DNA of 64,000 bases from Sphingopyxis sp. USTB-05 (GTDB taxonomy: Bacteria > Pseudomonadota > Alphaproteobacteria > Sphingomonadales > Sphingomonadaceae), in assembly GCF_023822045.1 (NCBI RefSeq), contig NZ_CP084712.1, positions 3,779,001 to 3,843,000 of the forward strand, read 5' to 3'. A program made the translations under genes and the position numbers. Below the pieces are notes generated by a model, which saw nothing but the letters and a program-made list of their open reading frames with translations, was not told the origin of the DNA and did no database searches. Of this stretch, positions 52,435 through 61,117 are shown one piece after another (within the stretch, counting starts at the first letter, position 1; the number at the start of each line of letters is the position of its first letter).

Positions 52435-54789
52435 ATGTCCAAAAGATTCAACTGCAGTGCGGGCTCCTCGGCAATTGCGCTATTGTGGGCTTTGACCGCC
52501 CCAACCGCGCTAGCCCAAACCGACCCAGCGGACGGCGCTGAGGCCGACGATCGCGACACGATCATCGTCACTGCACAAAAGCGGGCCGAAAACGTTCAGG
52601 ACGTTCCCATCGCGATCACGGCGCTCAATGCTGCCGCCCTCGAGGCCGCAAAAATTGAAGATAGCAAGGATCTGCAGTTCAACGCGCCGAACGTGACGCT
52701 TTCCGCCAACCGCAACTTGACGATCCGCGGCGTCGGATCGCAATCCTTTGGCGGCACAGGCGACACCAATATCGGCGTTCTCGTCAATGGCGTGTTCCTC
52801 CAGTCGGGAAGCAGCTTTGGCGATTTCTTCGACATGGAGCGCATCGAGGTCTTGCGCGGGCCGCAAGGGACGATTTTTGGCCGCAACACCACCGGCGGCG
52901 CGGTAAACTTCGTGACCCGGCGACCGACCGACGCGTTCGAAGGCTATGTCGATCTGCAGGGCGAAAGCCCGCGCGGCGTACGTGCCAGCGCGGCGCTCAA
53001 CATTCCGCTCGCTCCCGGGCTTTCACAACGCTTCGCCGCGAACTACATCAACCGCGACGGTTATACGAAAAATCTACTCGACGGCGCTAATGTCGATGGG
53101 CGAAACCAGTTCACGCTACGCTCGAGCACGCGCTTCGAGCCGACCTCCTCGACGCTGATCGATCTCACCCTGACTTATTTCAAGGAAGATTCGGATCGCC
53201 AGAACGCTGCCAAGTCGCTCTGCACGCCCGACCCGGCATTCGGCTGTTCGCCTGCGTCGGCATCGACCGGGTTTCCGACCAGCAACTTCCTCATCGACAG
53301 CTTTCTGCTCCCCGGCGTCGTGCGTGGGGGAACATTCGCGCCCAATCCGCGCAACCTTCGCGAAGTGGCCATCGACGTGAGGCCCTTTCAGAAGGCCGAG
53401 GACTTTCTTGCCACGCTGGAGATGAGCCACAAATTCGGTGCGTTGACCCTGACCTCGGTCACCGGACTGCGCGACGGGAAAAACACCAGCGAGCGCGATT
53501 TTGACCAGGGCTACCGACCCAACGCGTTCAATCCGGGCACCTTTGGTACGCTGGTTGTGCCGAATGACGGCAAGGGCAATGGCCTGCTGACCTATTTGCT
53601 CTCTGGCAGGCCCGTCACAACGACCGACTATCGCACGTCGCAGACGGGGGGCGGCACCGCACGCCAATTCAGCCAGGAACTGCGCCTGTCTTCACAGTTT
53701 GACGGACCCTTCAATTTCATTTTCGGGGGCTTCTATCTTAACGCGCGGACGTCGGGCTATGTCGACACATGGGCGCCTGCCAATTTGACGCGCGGCGCCG
53801 TTTCGAAATTCGACACCCGCTTGGGGCAGGTCAAATCCTACGCGGTGTTTGGCGAAGCATATTTCGATATCACGCCGACTCTCAAGCTGACCGGCGGCCT
53901 TCGTTATACCGAAGATAAGAAGCATATCGAGACCGCGTCGGGCACCTTCGTGCTCGGCCCCTATTTCATCGGTGACGAAAAATTCGACAAGGTCACGGGC
54001 CGCGCCATCGTCAGCTGGAATCCCGACCTGTCCTTCACAGCCGACACAAATGTTTATCTGTCCTTCTCGCGGGGATTTAAATCGGGCGGTTTCAACCCCG
54101 GGAACAACACGATCCCGGTCTTTGGGTCGGAAGCGATCGATTCCTATGAACTTGGGATCAAGAACACGTTCCTCAACGGCAATGGCCGCCTGAACCTTGC
54201 GGCGTTCAACTACGACTATTCCGACCTGATCGTCGGCAATCTCGTCGGCACGGCGGTGGCAAACGTAAATATTCCCAAATCACGGGTTCGCGGCTTGGAG
54301 GCCGAACTGGTGCTGACGCCAACCGATCCGCTTCGCCTCGAAGCGTCCCTCGGCCTGCTCGACACCTCGATCCGCAGCGATTTTCGTTCCTCCGATCCGA
54401 CGCGCGGCAGTGCGCTGTTTCAGATCAAGGGCAATCAGCTGCCTAATGCGCCGCGCCGCACCCTCAAGCTGGCCGCGGAGTACACGATCGAAGCCGGAAA
54501 TGACTGGACCGTACGTCCTAGGGTCGATTTCTACTCGCAGGCGGGTTTCTACTCGCGCGAGTTCAATGTTCCGGCCGACCGCGTCGGCAGCTGGAAACAA
54601 CTCGATGCCTCGGTCCAGGTTGCCAACGGCGACAAGGACTGGAGCCTGACCGCTTTTGTGAAAAACCTGACGAATGAAGACAGCATCACCTTCCTTGAGG
54701 CCAATTCCAACCTCGTCGGGAGCTTTCGCAGCGCGTTTCTGCTCGATCCCCGCACCTTCGGCGTGAGCTTGCATGTCGGGTTCCGTTGA
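52435..54789 (+). CDS. TonB-dependent outer-membrane receptor
   Basis: 784 residues from the ATG at 52435, chosen for its GGGAGGA ribosome site; the frame starts earlier at 52384. Signal peptide to about ALAQ, TonB box region DTIIVTAQKRAENVQ, plug domain with NLTIRGVGSQSF and RIEVLRGPQGTIFGRNTTGG, then a long beta-barrel ending in GVSLHVGFR with the terminal aromatic. Carries a substrate across the outer membrane using TonB. Neighbours suggest an oligosaccharide or the substrate of the downstream operon. Confidence 0.93.
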   Translation: MSKRFNCSAGSSAIALLWALTAPTALAQTDPADGAEADDRDTIIVTAQKRAENVQDVPIAITALNAAALEAAKIEDSKDLQFNAPNVTLSANRNLTIRGVGSQSFGGTGDTNIGVLVNGVFLQSGSSFGDFFDMERIEVLRGPQGTIFGRNTTGGAVNFVTRRPTDAFEGYVDLQGESPRGVRASAALNIPLAPGLSQRFAANYINRDGYTKNLLDGANVDGRNQFTLRSSTRFEPTSSTLIDLTLTYFKEDSDRQNAAKSLCTPDPAFGCSPASASTGFPTSNFLIDSFLLPGVVRGGTFAPNPRNLREVAIDVRPFQKAEDFLATLEMSHKFGALTLTSVTGLRDGKNTSERDFDQGYRPNAFNPGTFGTLVVPNDGKGNGLLTYLLSGRPVTTTDYRTSQTGGGTARQFSQELRLSSQFDGPFNFIFGGFYLNARTSGYVDTWAPANLTRGAVSKFDTRLGQVKSYAVFGEAYFDITPTLKLTGGLRYTEDKKHIETASGTFVLGPYFIGDEKFDKVTGRAIVSWNPDLSFTADTNVYLSFSRGFKSGGFNPGNNTIPVFGSEAIDSYELGIKNTFLNGNGRLNLAAFNYDYSDLIVGNLVGTAVANVNIPKSRVRGLEAELVLTPTDPLRLEASLGLLDTSIRSDFRSSDPTRGSALFQIKGNQLPNAPRRTLKLAAEYTIEAGNDWTVRPRVDFYSQAGFYSREFNVPADRVGSWKQLDASVQVANGDKDWSLTAFVKNLTNEDSITFLEANSNLVGSFRSAFLLDPRTFGVSLHVGFR

Positions 54790-54829
54790 GCACCAACTGG
54801 TCCAATCTGGCGACCAGCCTCTCCGCCTG

Positions 54830-54859
54830 GGCCGGCGAAGGACATATCCTTCGCCGGCC
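54830..54859 (+). terminator. Hairpin after the receptor gene
   Basis: GGCCGGCGAAGGA and TCCTTCGCCGGCC pair over 13 bp around CATA, about 40 bases after the receptor stop. Only a short T-stretch follows, so it may attenuate rather than end transcription into the downstream operon. Confidence 0.65.
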
Positions 54860-54874
54860 GCTTTCCGGCGGCTC

Positions 54875-54894
54875 GCGGCGCGGCGCGGCGCGGC
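54875..54894. repeat. GCGGC pentanucleotide repeat (four units)
   Basis: Four perfect tandem copies of GCGGC end 3 bases before the GTG start of the next gene, in the place where a ribosome site would lie. No purine-rich site is visible instead. Confidence 0.7.
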
Positions 54895-54897
54895 GCT

Positions 54898-56187
54898 GTG
54901 ACTAGAGTCGCCCGCCGACTTGCCGCCGCTGCGGTTGCAGCCGCGCTGACGCTGACGCAAGGGACGGCTCACGCCGAGCAGCCTGGAGCACGGCAAGCTT
55001 CAGCGGAAATGCCCGCATTGTCAGGCTTGGGAGACTATGGCGTCGGAACCGAATATCGGGAAATGACGGTCGGCACGCGTTCGGTTGGGGTTCGGATCTG
55101 GTATCCCGCGACGCGCGCAGCCTCTGCGCTGCCGACGACTTATCGTCATAGGCACGCCTTGCCCGGTCAGCGGCCGATTGAACTGACAGAAACCGGGATT
55201 GCAGTCGCGGGTCCCCCTCCGGCGACGCCTCTAAAATACCCGCTGGTACTGATTTCGCACGGTTATGGCGGATGGGCTGAGCATTTCAGCGGGCTCGGAG
55301 AGGCTCTGGCGTCCCGCGGCTACATCGTCGCTTCGATAGATCATCGCGATCTGCCGTTTAGCGACGCCGCCTCCTTTGCCACGTCGTTCGGAACGGTGCT
55401 TTTGACCCGATCCTCGGACCAGCAGCAGGTCTTGCACGCTCTGCTGACGGGAAGGCTGGCGGCGCCCGCGATCGCGGCGCGCATCGACGGTTCCGCCGTC
55501 GGACTCATCGGCTATTCGATGGGCGGTTATGGCGCGCTTATTTCCGCGGGCGCGGCAATCGATCCCGTAGCGCCCGCCTTCGCCCAACTACCGCCGGCCG
55601 TCCGGAGTACGATGCCCGCGCCAGACCCGTCGCTCGCCTCCCAGATAAAAGCGGTCGTCGCGATTGCGCCGTGGGGCGGTCAACCGGAGGCGGGCGTATG
55701 GAGCGATGCCGAACTCAGCAAACTAAAAACACCGCTACTCTACATCAGCGGCGATGGCGACGACGTCGTCGATTTCAAACAAGGGGTTCAAAGGCTTTTT
55801 GAGCAGAGCAAGGGCAGTAGTCGCCACCTGCTCGTGTTTCGCGAAGCCGCACACAATATTGCCGGGAACGCACTGCCATTGCCCCCCAACGCCGAGTTTG
55901 CAGTCATCGAATCGTTGACCGATCCGGTTTGGCGCAAAGAGCGGATCGCGGCGATCAACCAACATTTCATCGTCGCCTTTCTAGATCGCCAGCTCAAGGG
56001 CGATGCGAGCAGATCTGCCTATCTGGATGTGCCCTCGGCCGTCTCCAACGATGGCCAATGGCCAAGCCGTTTTGGACAGCAATGGGGAGGACAGGTCGCT
56101 GGCGATGACCAACCCGAATATTGGCGCGGATTTCAGCGCCGCTGGGCAAGAGGATTAGAAATGCATCATAAGAAAGCAGGCGAATGA
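54898..56187 (+). CDS. Exported alpha/beta hydrolase
   Basis: 429 residues from a GTG. A signal peptide (RLAAAAVAAALTLTQGTAHA, about 6-27) precedes an alpha/beta hydrolase of the PAF-acetylhydrolase/dienelactone type: YPLVLISHGYGGWAEHF (oxyanion), GLIGYSMGGYGAL (nucleophile Ser), YISGDGDDVVDF (Asp) and REAAHNIAG (His). Probably a periplasmic esterase acting first on the operon's substrate. The start is uncertain because no ribosome site is seen. Overlaps the next SDR gene by 4 bases. Confidence 0.85.
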   Translation: MTRVARRLAAAAVAAALTLTQGTAHAEQPGARQASAEMPALSGLGDYGVGTEYREMTVGTRSVGVRIWYPATRAASALPTTYRHRHALPGQRPIELTETGIAVAGPPPATPLKYPLVLISHGYGGWAEHFSGLGEALASRGYIVASIDHRDLPFSDAASFATSFGTVLLTRSSDQQQVLHALLTGRLAAPAIAARIDGSAVGLIGYSMGGYGALISAGAAIDPVAPAFAQLPPAVRSTMPAPDPSLASQIKAVVAIAPWGGQPEAGVWSDAELSKLKTPLLYISGDGDDVVDFKQGVQRLFEQSKGSSRHLLVFREAAHNIAGNALPLPPNAEFAVIESLTDPVWRKERIAAINQHFIVAFLDRQLKGDASRSAYLDVPSAVSNDGQWPSRFGQQWGGQVAGDDQPEYWRGFQRRWARGLEMHHKKAGE

Positions 56188-56960
56188 CCGTGAGCGGAAA
56201 ATTGTTCGATCTCGGCGGCCATGTCGCATTGGTGACGGGCGGCAATGGGGGGCTTGGCCTCGCGATGGCCACTGGACTTGTGCGCGCGGGCGCCAGCGTG
56301 GCGATCTGGGGCCGGAGCGAGGAAAAAAATGCCGCCGCGGTCGAGGCCCTGCAACAAATAGGCGGGACCACGCGAAGCTTTGTGGCCGATGTCACCGATC
56401 AAGCCTCTTCAGCCGCTGCCTTCGAAGAAACTGTCGCGGCTTTTGGCCACATCGACAGCTGTTTTGCCAATGCAGGCGGCGCGGGCGTCCGGGGTGCCTT
56501 TGTCGATCTCGACCGCGACTCCTGGACGGCCACGAATGACCTCAACATATTGAGCGTTATCGACACTTTCCAGCTGGCCACGCGCCATTGGCTGGACCGG
56601 AAGGCGAAAGGAAAGCTTGTCGTCACCTCGTCGGTAGCGGCGCTTCTGGGACTACCGAACTCCGCAGGCTATTGCCTGACCAAGGCGGCAGTTACCGGCT
56701 TGGTCCGTTCTCTCGCAGTCGAACTGGGACCAAAGTCCATCCAGGTTAACGCCATACTTCCCGGCTTCATCGAGACCGAAATGTCGCTCAATACCCCTAA
56801 GGCTTTTCAGGATGCGTGCCGCCGCCGCGCCGCATCGGGTGAAATCGGCAAGTTGGAGGATATGGAGGGGATCGCGGTCTATCTTGCGTCGCAGCAGAGC
56901 AATTTCATGACCGGCCAGGCGTTGGTTCTTGACGGCGGTCATTCCATCTTTCCGATGTAA
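56184..56960 (+). CDS. Short-chain dehydrogenase/reductase (first)
   Basis: 258 residues: cofactor site VTGGNGGLGLAMATGL, FANAGGAG (NAG), VTSSVAAL (Ser), YCLTKAAV (Tyr-x3-Lys) and a C-terminal GQALVLDGGHS. All catalytic residues are intact. Oxidises or reduces an alcohol/ketone with NAD(P). Translation is coupled to the hydrolase, which suggests the hydrolase product is its substrate. Confidence 0.92.
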   Translation: MTVSGKLFDLGGHVALVTGGNGGLGLAMATGLVRAGASVAIWGRSEEKNAAAVEALQQIGGTTRSFVADVTDQASSAAAFEETVAAFGHIDSCFANAGGAGVRGAFVDLDRDSWTATNDLNILSVIDTFQLATRHWLDRKAKGKLVVTSSVAALLGLPNSAGYCLTKAAVTGLVRSLAVELGPKSIQVNAILPGFIETEMSLNTPKAFQDACRRRAASGEIGKLEDMEGIAVYLASQQSNFMTGQALVLDGGHSIFPM

Positions 56961-56986
56961 GGCGGTTGGTAAAAGGAGAGAGACCA

Positions 56987-57052
56987 GTGCCACTGGCTCG
57001 AATGATATGCATAATTCACATGCGCCGCGCGTGTAAGGCGCTGCGCGCGTGA
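56987..57052 (+). CDS. Possible leader mini-ORF coupled to the transporter
   Basis: A GTG at 56987 with AAAAGGAGAG about 7 bases upstream opens 21 codons (MPLARMICIIHMRRACKALR...) whose TGA (57050-57052) overlaps the transporter's GTG start as GTGA. The transporter has no other ribosome site, so this short frame could deliver ribosomes to it. It may instead be a chance frame with the real transporter start elsewhere. Confidence 0.4.
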   Translation: MPLARMICIIHMRRACKALRA

Positions 57053-58410
57053 CCCGATCCGCAGCCATTGATCCCGCCATTGGGTTCTGGAGAATTGTCG
57101 CCTTTGGTTCGGTGCAACTACCGCTCGGCACGATCGGTCTGCCGATCGCTATTTATCTGGCCCCGCTTTATTCCGGCCAGCTCAACCTGAGCTTGCAGAT
57201 GATTGGCGTCGCCCTGATCATTGCAAGACTCTCCGACTTTGTGACCGACCCGATCATCGGCATCTTGTCGGATCGCTGGCGCCCCAGCATCGGCCGTCGG
57301 CGGGTGTGGTTGCTCTTTGGCACAGTCACCATGCTGGCCGGGGTCTATATGCTGTTTCGGCCCACCCCGGGGGTCGATATCCTTTATTTCCTGCTGGCGG
57401 TATCGCTCGTCTATTTCGGCTTCACCCTGATCCAGCTGCCCTATAATGCCTGGGCGGCGGAGCTCTCGTCGGACTATGACCTCAGAACACGCATCAGCTC
57501 GGTTTCGCAATTTTTCAGCATTCTCGGCCTGATCATATCGACGTTGATTCCGGCGTATGTGCTGTTGCAGCCGGGCGCGACAAGTGCGGATGTCATGGCC
57601 ACTATCAGCACATTCATTTTCATCGCGCTTCCGGTCTGTGCGGCTATCGCATTTTTTCTGGTTCCCGAACCTGCCGCACCGATCCGCAAGGTGCCTTTCG
57701 ATCTCCGCAGCGCGCTCCGCATGCTGGGGTCGAACCGCGCCTTTCTGCTGGTTACGACCGTGGTGCTGATCGCCACGATTGGCGAGGTATTCCGGCAGAC
57801 GATCACGATCTTTTTCGCTCGTGATGTCGTTGGCGTCAGCAACATCGGTATCATCTATTTTCTCTATTTCCTGACCGCGCTGGCGCTGGTTCCGTTTTGG
57901 GTATGGCTAGCCAAACGCGTCGAAAAGCATCGCGCTTTGACGGTGGCATTCGTGATCGTGGCAATCACGAATGCCCTGATGTTTTTTGTGCCCGTCGGCG
58001 GCACGGCGATCTTTACTGCCCTCTTCTTGCTGAAGGGGACCTGTTACGGCGGCGTGCTAATACTGCCCAACGCGATGGTTGCCGACACCGTCGATATCGA
58101 TACCGCCGAGTCCCTCGACCGTCAGCAAGGACTGTTTTTTGCCGCCATCGCGATGGTGCAAAAGATGGGCTATGCGCTTGGAGCCGGGCTTCCCCTGCTG
58201 ATCCTCGGCGCCGTGGGCTATACCTCAGCGGGCGAGACGCGCGCACAACCATTGTTCATGCTGACCATCAGCTACAGTTTCATCCCTTGTGTTCTCGTGC
58301 TCATCGCGGCAGCCTTGTCTTGGCGATACAGCCTGACGGCGGAACGCCACCGCGCCATTCGCGGCGAGATCGATGCGCGACTTGCCACCGTGGGCAAGGG
58401 AGAGTCCTGA
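57049..58410 (+). CDS. GPH-family (glycoside-pentoside-hexuronide) cation symporter
   Basis: 453 residues, about 12 helices, GTG start. Family features: ARLSDFVTDPIIGILSDRW with the conserved Asp of MelB-type symporters, GRRRVWLLFGTV, and AWAAELSSDYDLRTRISSV. Imports a glycoside or related organic molecule with Na+ or H+ across the inner membrane. Its place inside the operon between SDR and VOC genes suggests it carries the pathway substrate after the receptor. Confidence 0.9.
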   Translation: MTRSAAIDPAIGFWRIVAFGSVQLPLGTIGLPIAIYLAPLYSGQLNLSLQMIGVALIIARLSDFVTDPIIGILSDRWRPSIGRRRVWLLFGTVTMLAGVYMLFRPTPGVDILYFLLAVSLVYFGFTLIQLPYNAWAAELSSDYDLRTRISSVSQFFSILGLIISTLIPAYVLLQPGATSADVMATISTFIFIALPVCAAIAFFLVPEPAAPIRKVPFDLRSALRMLGSNRAFLLVTTVVLIATIGEVFRQTITIFFARDVVGVSNIGIIYFLYFLTALALVPFWVWLAKRVEKHRALTVAFVIVAITNALMFFVPVGGTAIFTALFLLKGTCYGGVLILPNAMVADTVDIDTAESLDRQQGLFFAAIAMVQKMGYALGAGLPLLILGAVGYTSAGETRAQPLFMLTISYSFIPCVLVLIAAALSWRYSLTAERHRAIRGEIDARLATVGKGES

Positions 58411-58411
58411 C

Positions 58412-59386
58412 ATGATCACTGGTATTCACCACACCGGGCTGTCGGTCCGTGATCTCGACGCAGCGATCGCATTTTATACCCGGGAGCGCAGCTTTACGCT
58501 CCTTTACCGCTTCGAAATTGCCGACAGCGACGCCAATCGCACAATGTTGCAATTGCCCAATGCCGGTGCCCGCGGGGCATTTTTGCAAGGGGCGCTGGGT
58601 TGTCTCGAAATTTTTCAGTTCTCGGCAGAATGGGACGGCGATTTTGGCGAGCGCGAAGTCTATACAGCGGGCATAAGACATATCTGCCTTCAAACCGGCA
58701 TATCCGACGCCCTCTTCGACGCAATGTGCGCCTCCGGTGCCAGCGCGCACGCACGGCCAGCAGGCTTGGGGACGGGAAACAGCTACGCCTATATCCGCGA
58801 TCCCGAGGGCAATTTGCTCGAATTGGAGGGAACTCCTTGGGCACCGCCGGCAGCAACGCGGTCCTGGTTCGCTCACACCGCGCTGGTGACGCCCGACATC
58901 GAACGCCTCAGCGGATTTTACGCAATGCTGACAGGAATCGATGTCCATCAGCGCGGCAGCTTCGGTCCCGACCGCAAATTCGACATCGTTGCCGGCATCG
59001 CGGACGTACAATTCGACGGAGCGTGGCTCCGTCTCGCCAATGCAGAGCTTGAGTTCTGGCAATATCGGCAGCCCGCGACAATCTCCGTAGCACGGCGGAA
59101 TGCCGCCGAAATAGGCTGGAATCACCTTTGCTTCGAGAGTGATGACATCGACGCCGACTACGCGCGGTTAGCGGCGGCGGGTGTCGAAATGCACGGCGCC
59201 CCGATGAAGTTCGGCGTTGCGCGGGTCGCTTTCGGCCGCGACCCCGACGGCAATATTTTTGAGTTGCTTCAACCGGGACCAAGTGCCGGGGTGACCGTTG
59301 GCGCCATGTTGGCGAAACCCGATGGTCAGCTCATCGATACGGCCCGGACTGCTTATCGAAGCGTAGCCGCCGGCGCGGCGGCATGA
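58412..59386 (+). CDS. Two-domain VOC family protein
   Basis: 324 residues from the ATG at 58412 with AAGGGAGAG upstream. Two glyoxalase-fold modules: ITGIHHTGLSVRDLDAAI to YIRDPEGNLLELEGTPW, and WFAHTALVTPDIERLSGF to FGRDPDGNIFELLQPGP. Candidate metal ligands are the His and Glu residues ending each module. Could be a ring-cleavage dioxygenase, epimerase or isomerase; the sequence alone does not decide. Overlaps the next gene by 4 bases. Confidence 0.82.
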   Translation: MITGIHHTGLSVRDLDAAIAFYTRERSFTLLYRFEIADSDANRTMLQLPNAGARGAFLQGALGCLEIFQFSAEWDGDFGEREVYTAGIRHICLQTGISDALFDAMCASGASAHARPAGLGTGNSYAYIRDPEGNLLELEGTPWAPPAATRSWFAHTALVTPDIERLSGFYAMLTGIDVHQRGSFGPDRKFDIVAGIADVQFDGAWLRLANAELEFWQYRQPATISVARRNAAEIGWNHLCFESDDIDADYARLAAAGVEMHGAPMKFGVARVAFGRDPDGNIFELLQPGPSAGVTVGAMLAKPDGQLIDTARTAYRSVAAGAAA

Positions 59387-60330
59387 CCGGTACGGATATG
59401 CCCCGCGGTGTCACGTTGGCAAAGCGAGAAAGCCGAACCATTCCCGTCGGCGGCCTCGACATGCATTATCTAGAGCAGGGCAGCGGGCCACCCATGCTGC
59501 TTCTCCACGGTTTTCCCGACCATGCCGCGGCGTGGCGCCCGTTGGCCGATCGCATGGCGCCCACATTTCGTCTGATCGCACCCGATCTGCGAGGCTATGG
59601 TAGAACCTCTCGCCCCGGATCCGTCGCCGATTACCGGCTCGATCTTCTGGTCGGCGATGTTGTTGCGCTTCTGGACGCGCTCGACATCCCCCGCGCCTAT
59701 ATATGCGGCCATGATTGGGGCGGCGTTCTGGCTTTCGCGGTTGAGGAGCGCCATCCTGCGCGTGTCGCGGGACTTATTGCACTCAACGCCGCTCCGCCGG
59801 CGGTATTCCAGCACCTGATATGGCATGACGCAGACCAGCGTCTGGCGTCCCAATATATTCGCTTCCTACGGTCCACCGAGGCTGACGCCGTATTCAAAGA
59901 GGCTAATGTCGAAGCCCTTCTCGATCGTTTTTTGAGCGCGCCGCGGCAAGCCGGTCAGATCGACGAAGCCGATTTGGAGGCCTATCGCGAGGCGTGGACC
60001 GGGTCAGGCGTATGGCAGGCGATGCTGGCGTGGTACCGCGCCGCGCCCTTTGACGTGCCTGCCGTCGATGCCTGCGCCCCCTTGCCCGCTTCGGTGCTAG
60101 CCCCTCTTATCGAGACCCCCGCTTTGATTCTGTGGGGCGATCAGGACACGGTGTTTGTACCAGCCATGGCCGAGGCCGCCGCCCAAGCGTGTCGTGATGC
60201 TCGGTTGGAACGGCTCGCCGATGCCGGCCATGTGCCGCACCGCGATGCACCCGCGCGCTGCGCGCAGCTCATCACCGCATTTGTAGCGCAGCACCCCCTG
60301 CTTCCAGACGAAAAGGTTGAACTATCATGA
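59383..60330 (+). CDS. Epoxide-hydrolase-like alpha/beta hydrolase
   Basis: 315 residues: MLLLHGFPDHAAAWRPLA (oxyanion HGFP), YICGHDWGGVLAF, where the nucleophile position is Asp as in epoxide hydrolases and dehalogenases, LILWGDQDTVF and GHVPHRDAP with the catalytic His. Cytoplasmic, with no signal peptide. It could open an epoxide or hydrolyse a C-X or ester bond. Overlaps both neighbours by 4 bases. An alternative start is 59398. Confidence 0.88.
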   Translation: MTGTDMPRGVTLAKRESRTIPVGGLDMHYLEQGSGPPMLLLHGFPDHAAAWRPLADRMAPTFRLIAPDLRGYGRTSRPGSVADYRLDLLVGDVVALLDALDIPRAYICGHDWGGVLAFAVEERHPARVAGLIALNAAPPAVFQHLIWHDADQRLASQYIRFLRSTEADAVFKEANVEALLDRFLSAPRQAGQIDEADLEAYREAWTGSGVWQAMLAWYRAAPFDVPAVDACAPLPASVLAPLIETPALILWGDQDTVFVPAMAEAAAQACRDARLERLADAGHVPHRDAPARCAQLITAFVAQHPLLPDEKVELS

Positions 60331-61091
60331 TCGAACAATCGCTGGCGGGCCGTGTTGCCATCGTCACCGGTGCGGCGCGCGGCATTGGACTTGCCGCGGT
60401 CCAAAGGCTCTGCGCGGGGGGCGCAAGTGTCGTTGCGTTCGACCGTCCGGACGCCGACTATTCCGCTGCCTTATCTGCGGGCCGGGTCGCAGCGTTTTCC
60501 GGAGACGTCGTCAAGACCTCCGATTGGCAAGGTGCGATCGATCTTGCCCTTACCTTGGGCGACAAGGTCGATATCCTCTTCAACAACGCGGGCATTTCGG
60601 GCGCTATCGCCAACGCCATCGATTATCCCGAAGATGAATTCGACCGGATTATGGCGATCAATGTTCGCGGCGTGTATCTTGGCATCAAATATGTCGGGCG
60701 CTGCATGCAGACGCAGCGCAGCGGGGTGATCGTCAATACATCTTCGGTGTCGGGGTTCGGCGGCAGCGGCAACATCTTCGGCTATACCGCCAGCAAGTTC
60801 GCGGTGAACGGCATGACGAAGTCAGCCGCGATTGCCCTTGCGCCCGACGGGGTAAGGGTGCTTGCCCTCTGCCCCAGCCCGACCGCGACCGAAATGATGT
60901 TCCAGCTTGAACGCCGCTTGTCGCCGAGCGACCCTGAAGCGGCGCGACCGCAACTGGCGCAGGGCACGCCAATGGGTCGCTATGGAACGCCCGAAGAAAT
61001 TGCCGACGTTCTGGCCTTTCTGGTGAGCGATGCCGCAGCTTTCATGACCGGCGCGCTGGTGCCTGTCGATGGTGGAACGCTCGCCAAATAG
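60327..61091 (+). CDS. Short-chain dehydrogenase/reductase (second)
   Basis: 254 residues: VTGAARGIGLAAVQRL, FNNAGISG, NTSSVSGF (Ser) and YTASKFAVNGMTK (Tyr and Lys), ending GALVPVDGGTLAK. A classical, apparently active SDR. Overlaps the hydrolase by 4 bases (ATGA) and precedes the Coq4 gene by 26 bases. The two SDRs differ clearly in sequence, so they probably act at different steps. Confidence 0.93.
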   Translation: MIEQSLAGRVAIVTGAARGIGLAAVQRLCAGGASVVAFDRPDADYSAALSAGRVAAFSGDVVKTSDWQGAIDLALTLGDKVDILFNNAGISGAIANAIDYPEDEFDRIMAINVRGVYLGIKYVGRCMQTQRSGVIVNTSSVSGFGGSGNIFGYTASKFAVNGMTKSAAIALAPDGVRVLALCPSPTATEMMFQLERRLSPSDPEAARPQLAQGTPMGRYGTPEEIADVLAFLVSDAAAFMTGALVPVDGGTLAK

Positions 61092-61117
61092 CACGCCCCA
61101 ATTTCAGGAGACCCTTA

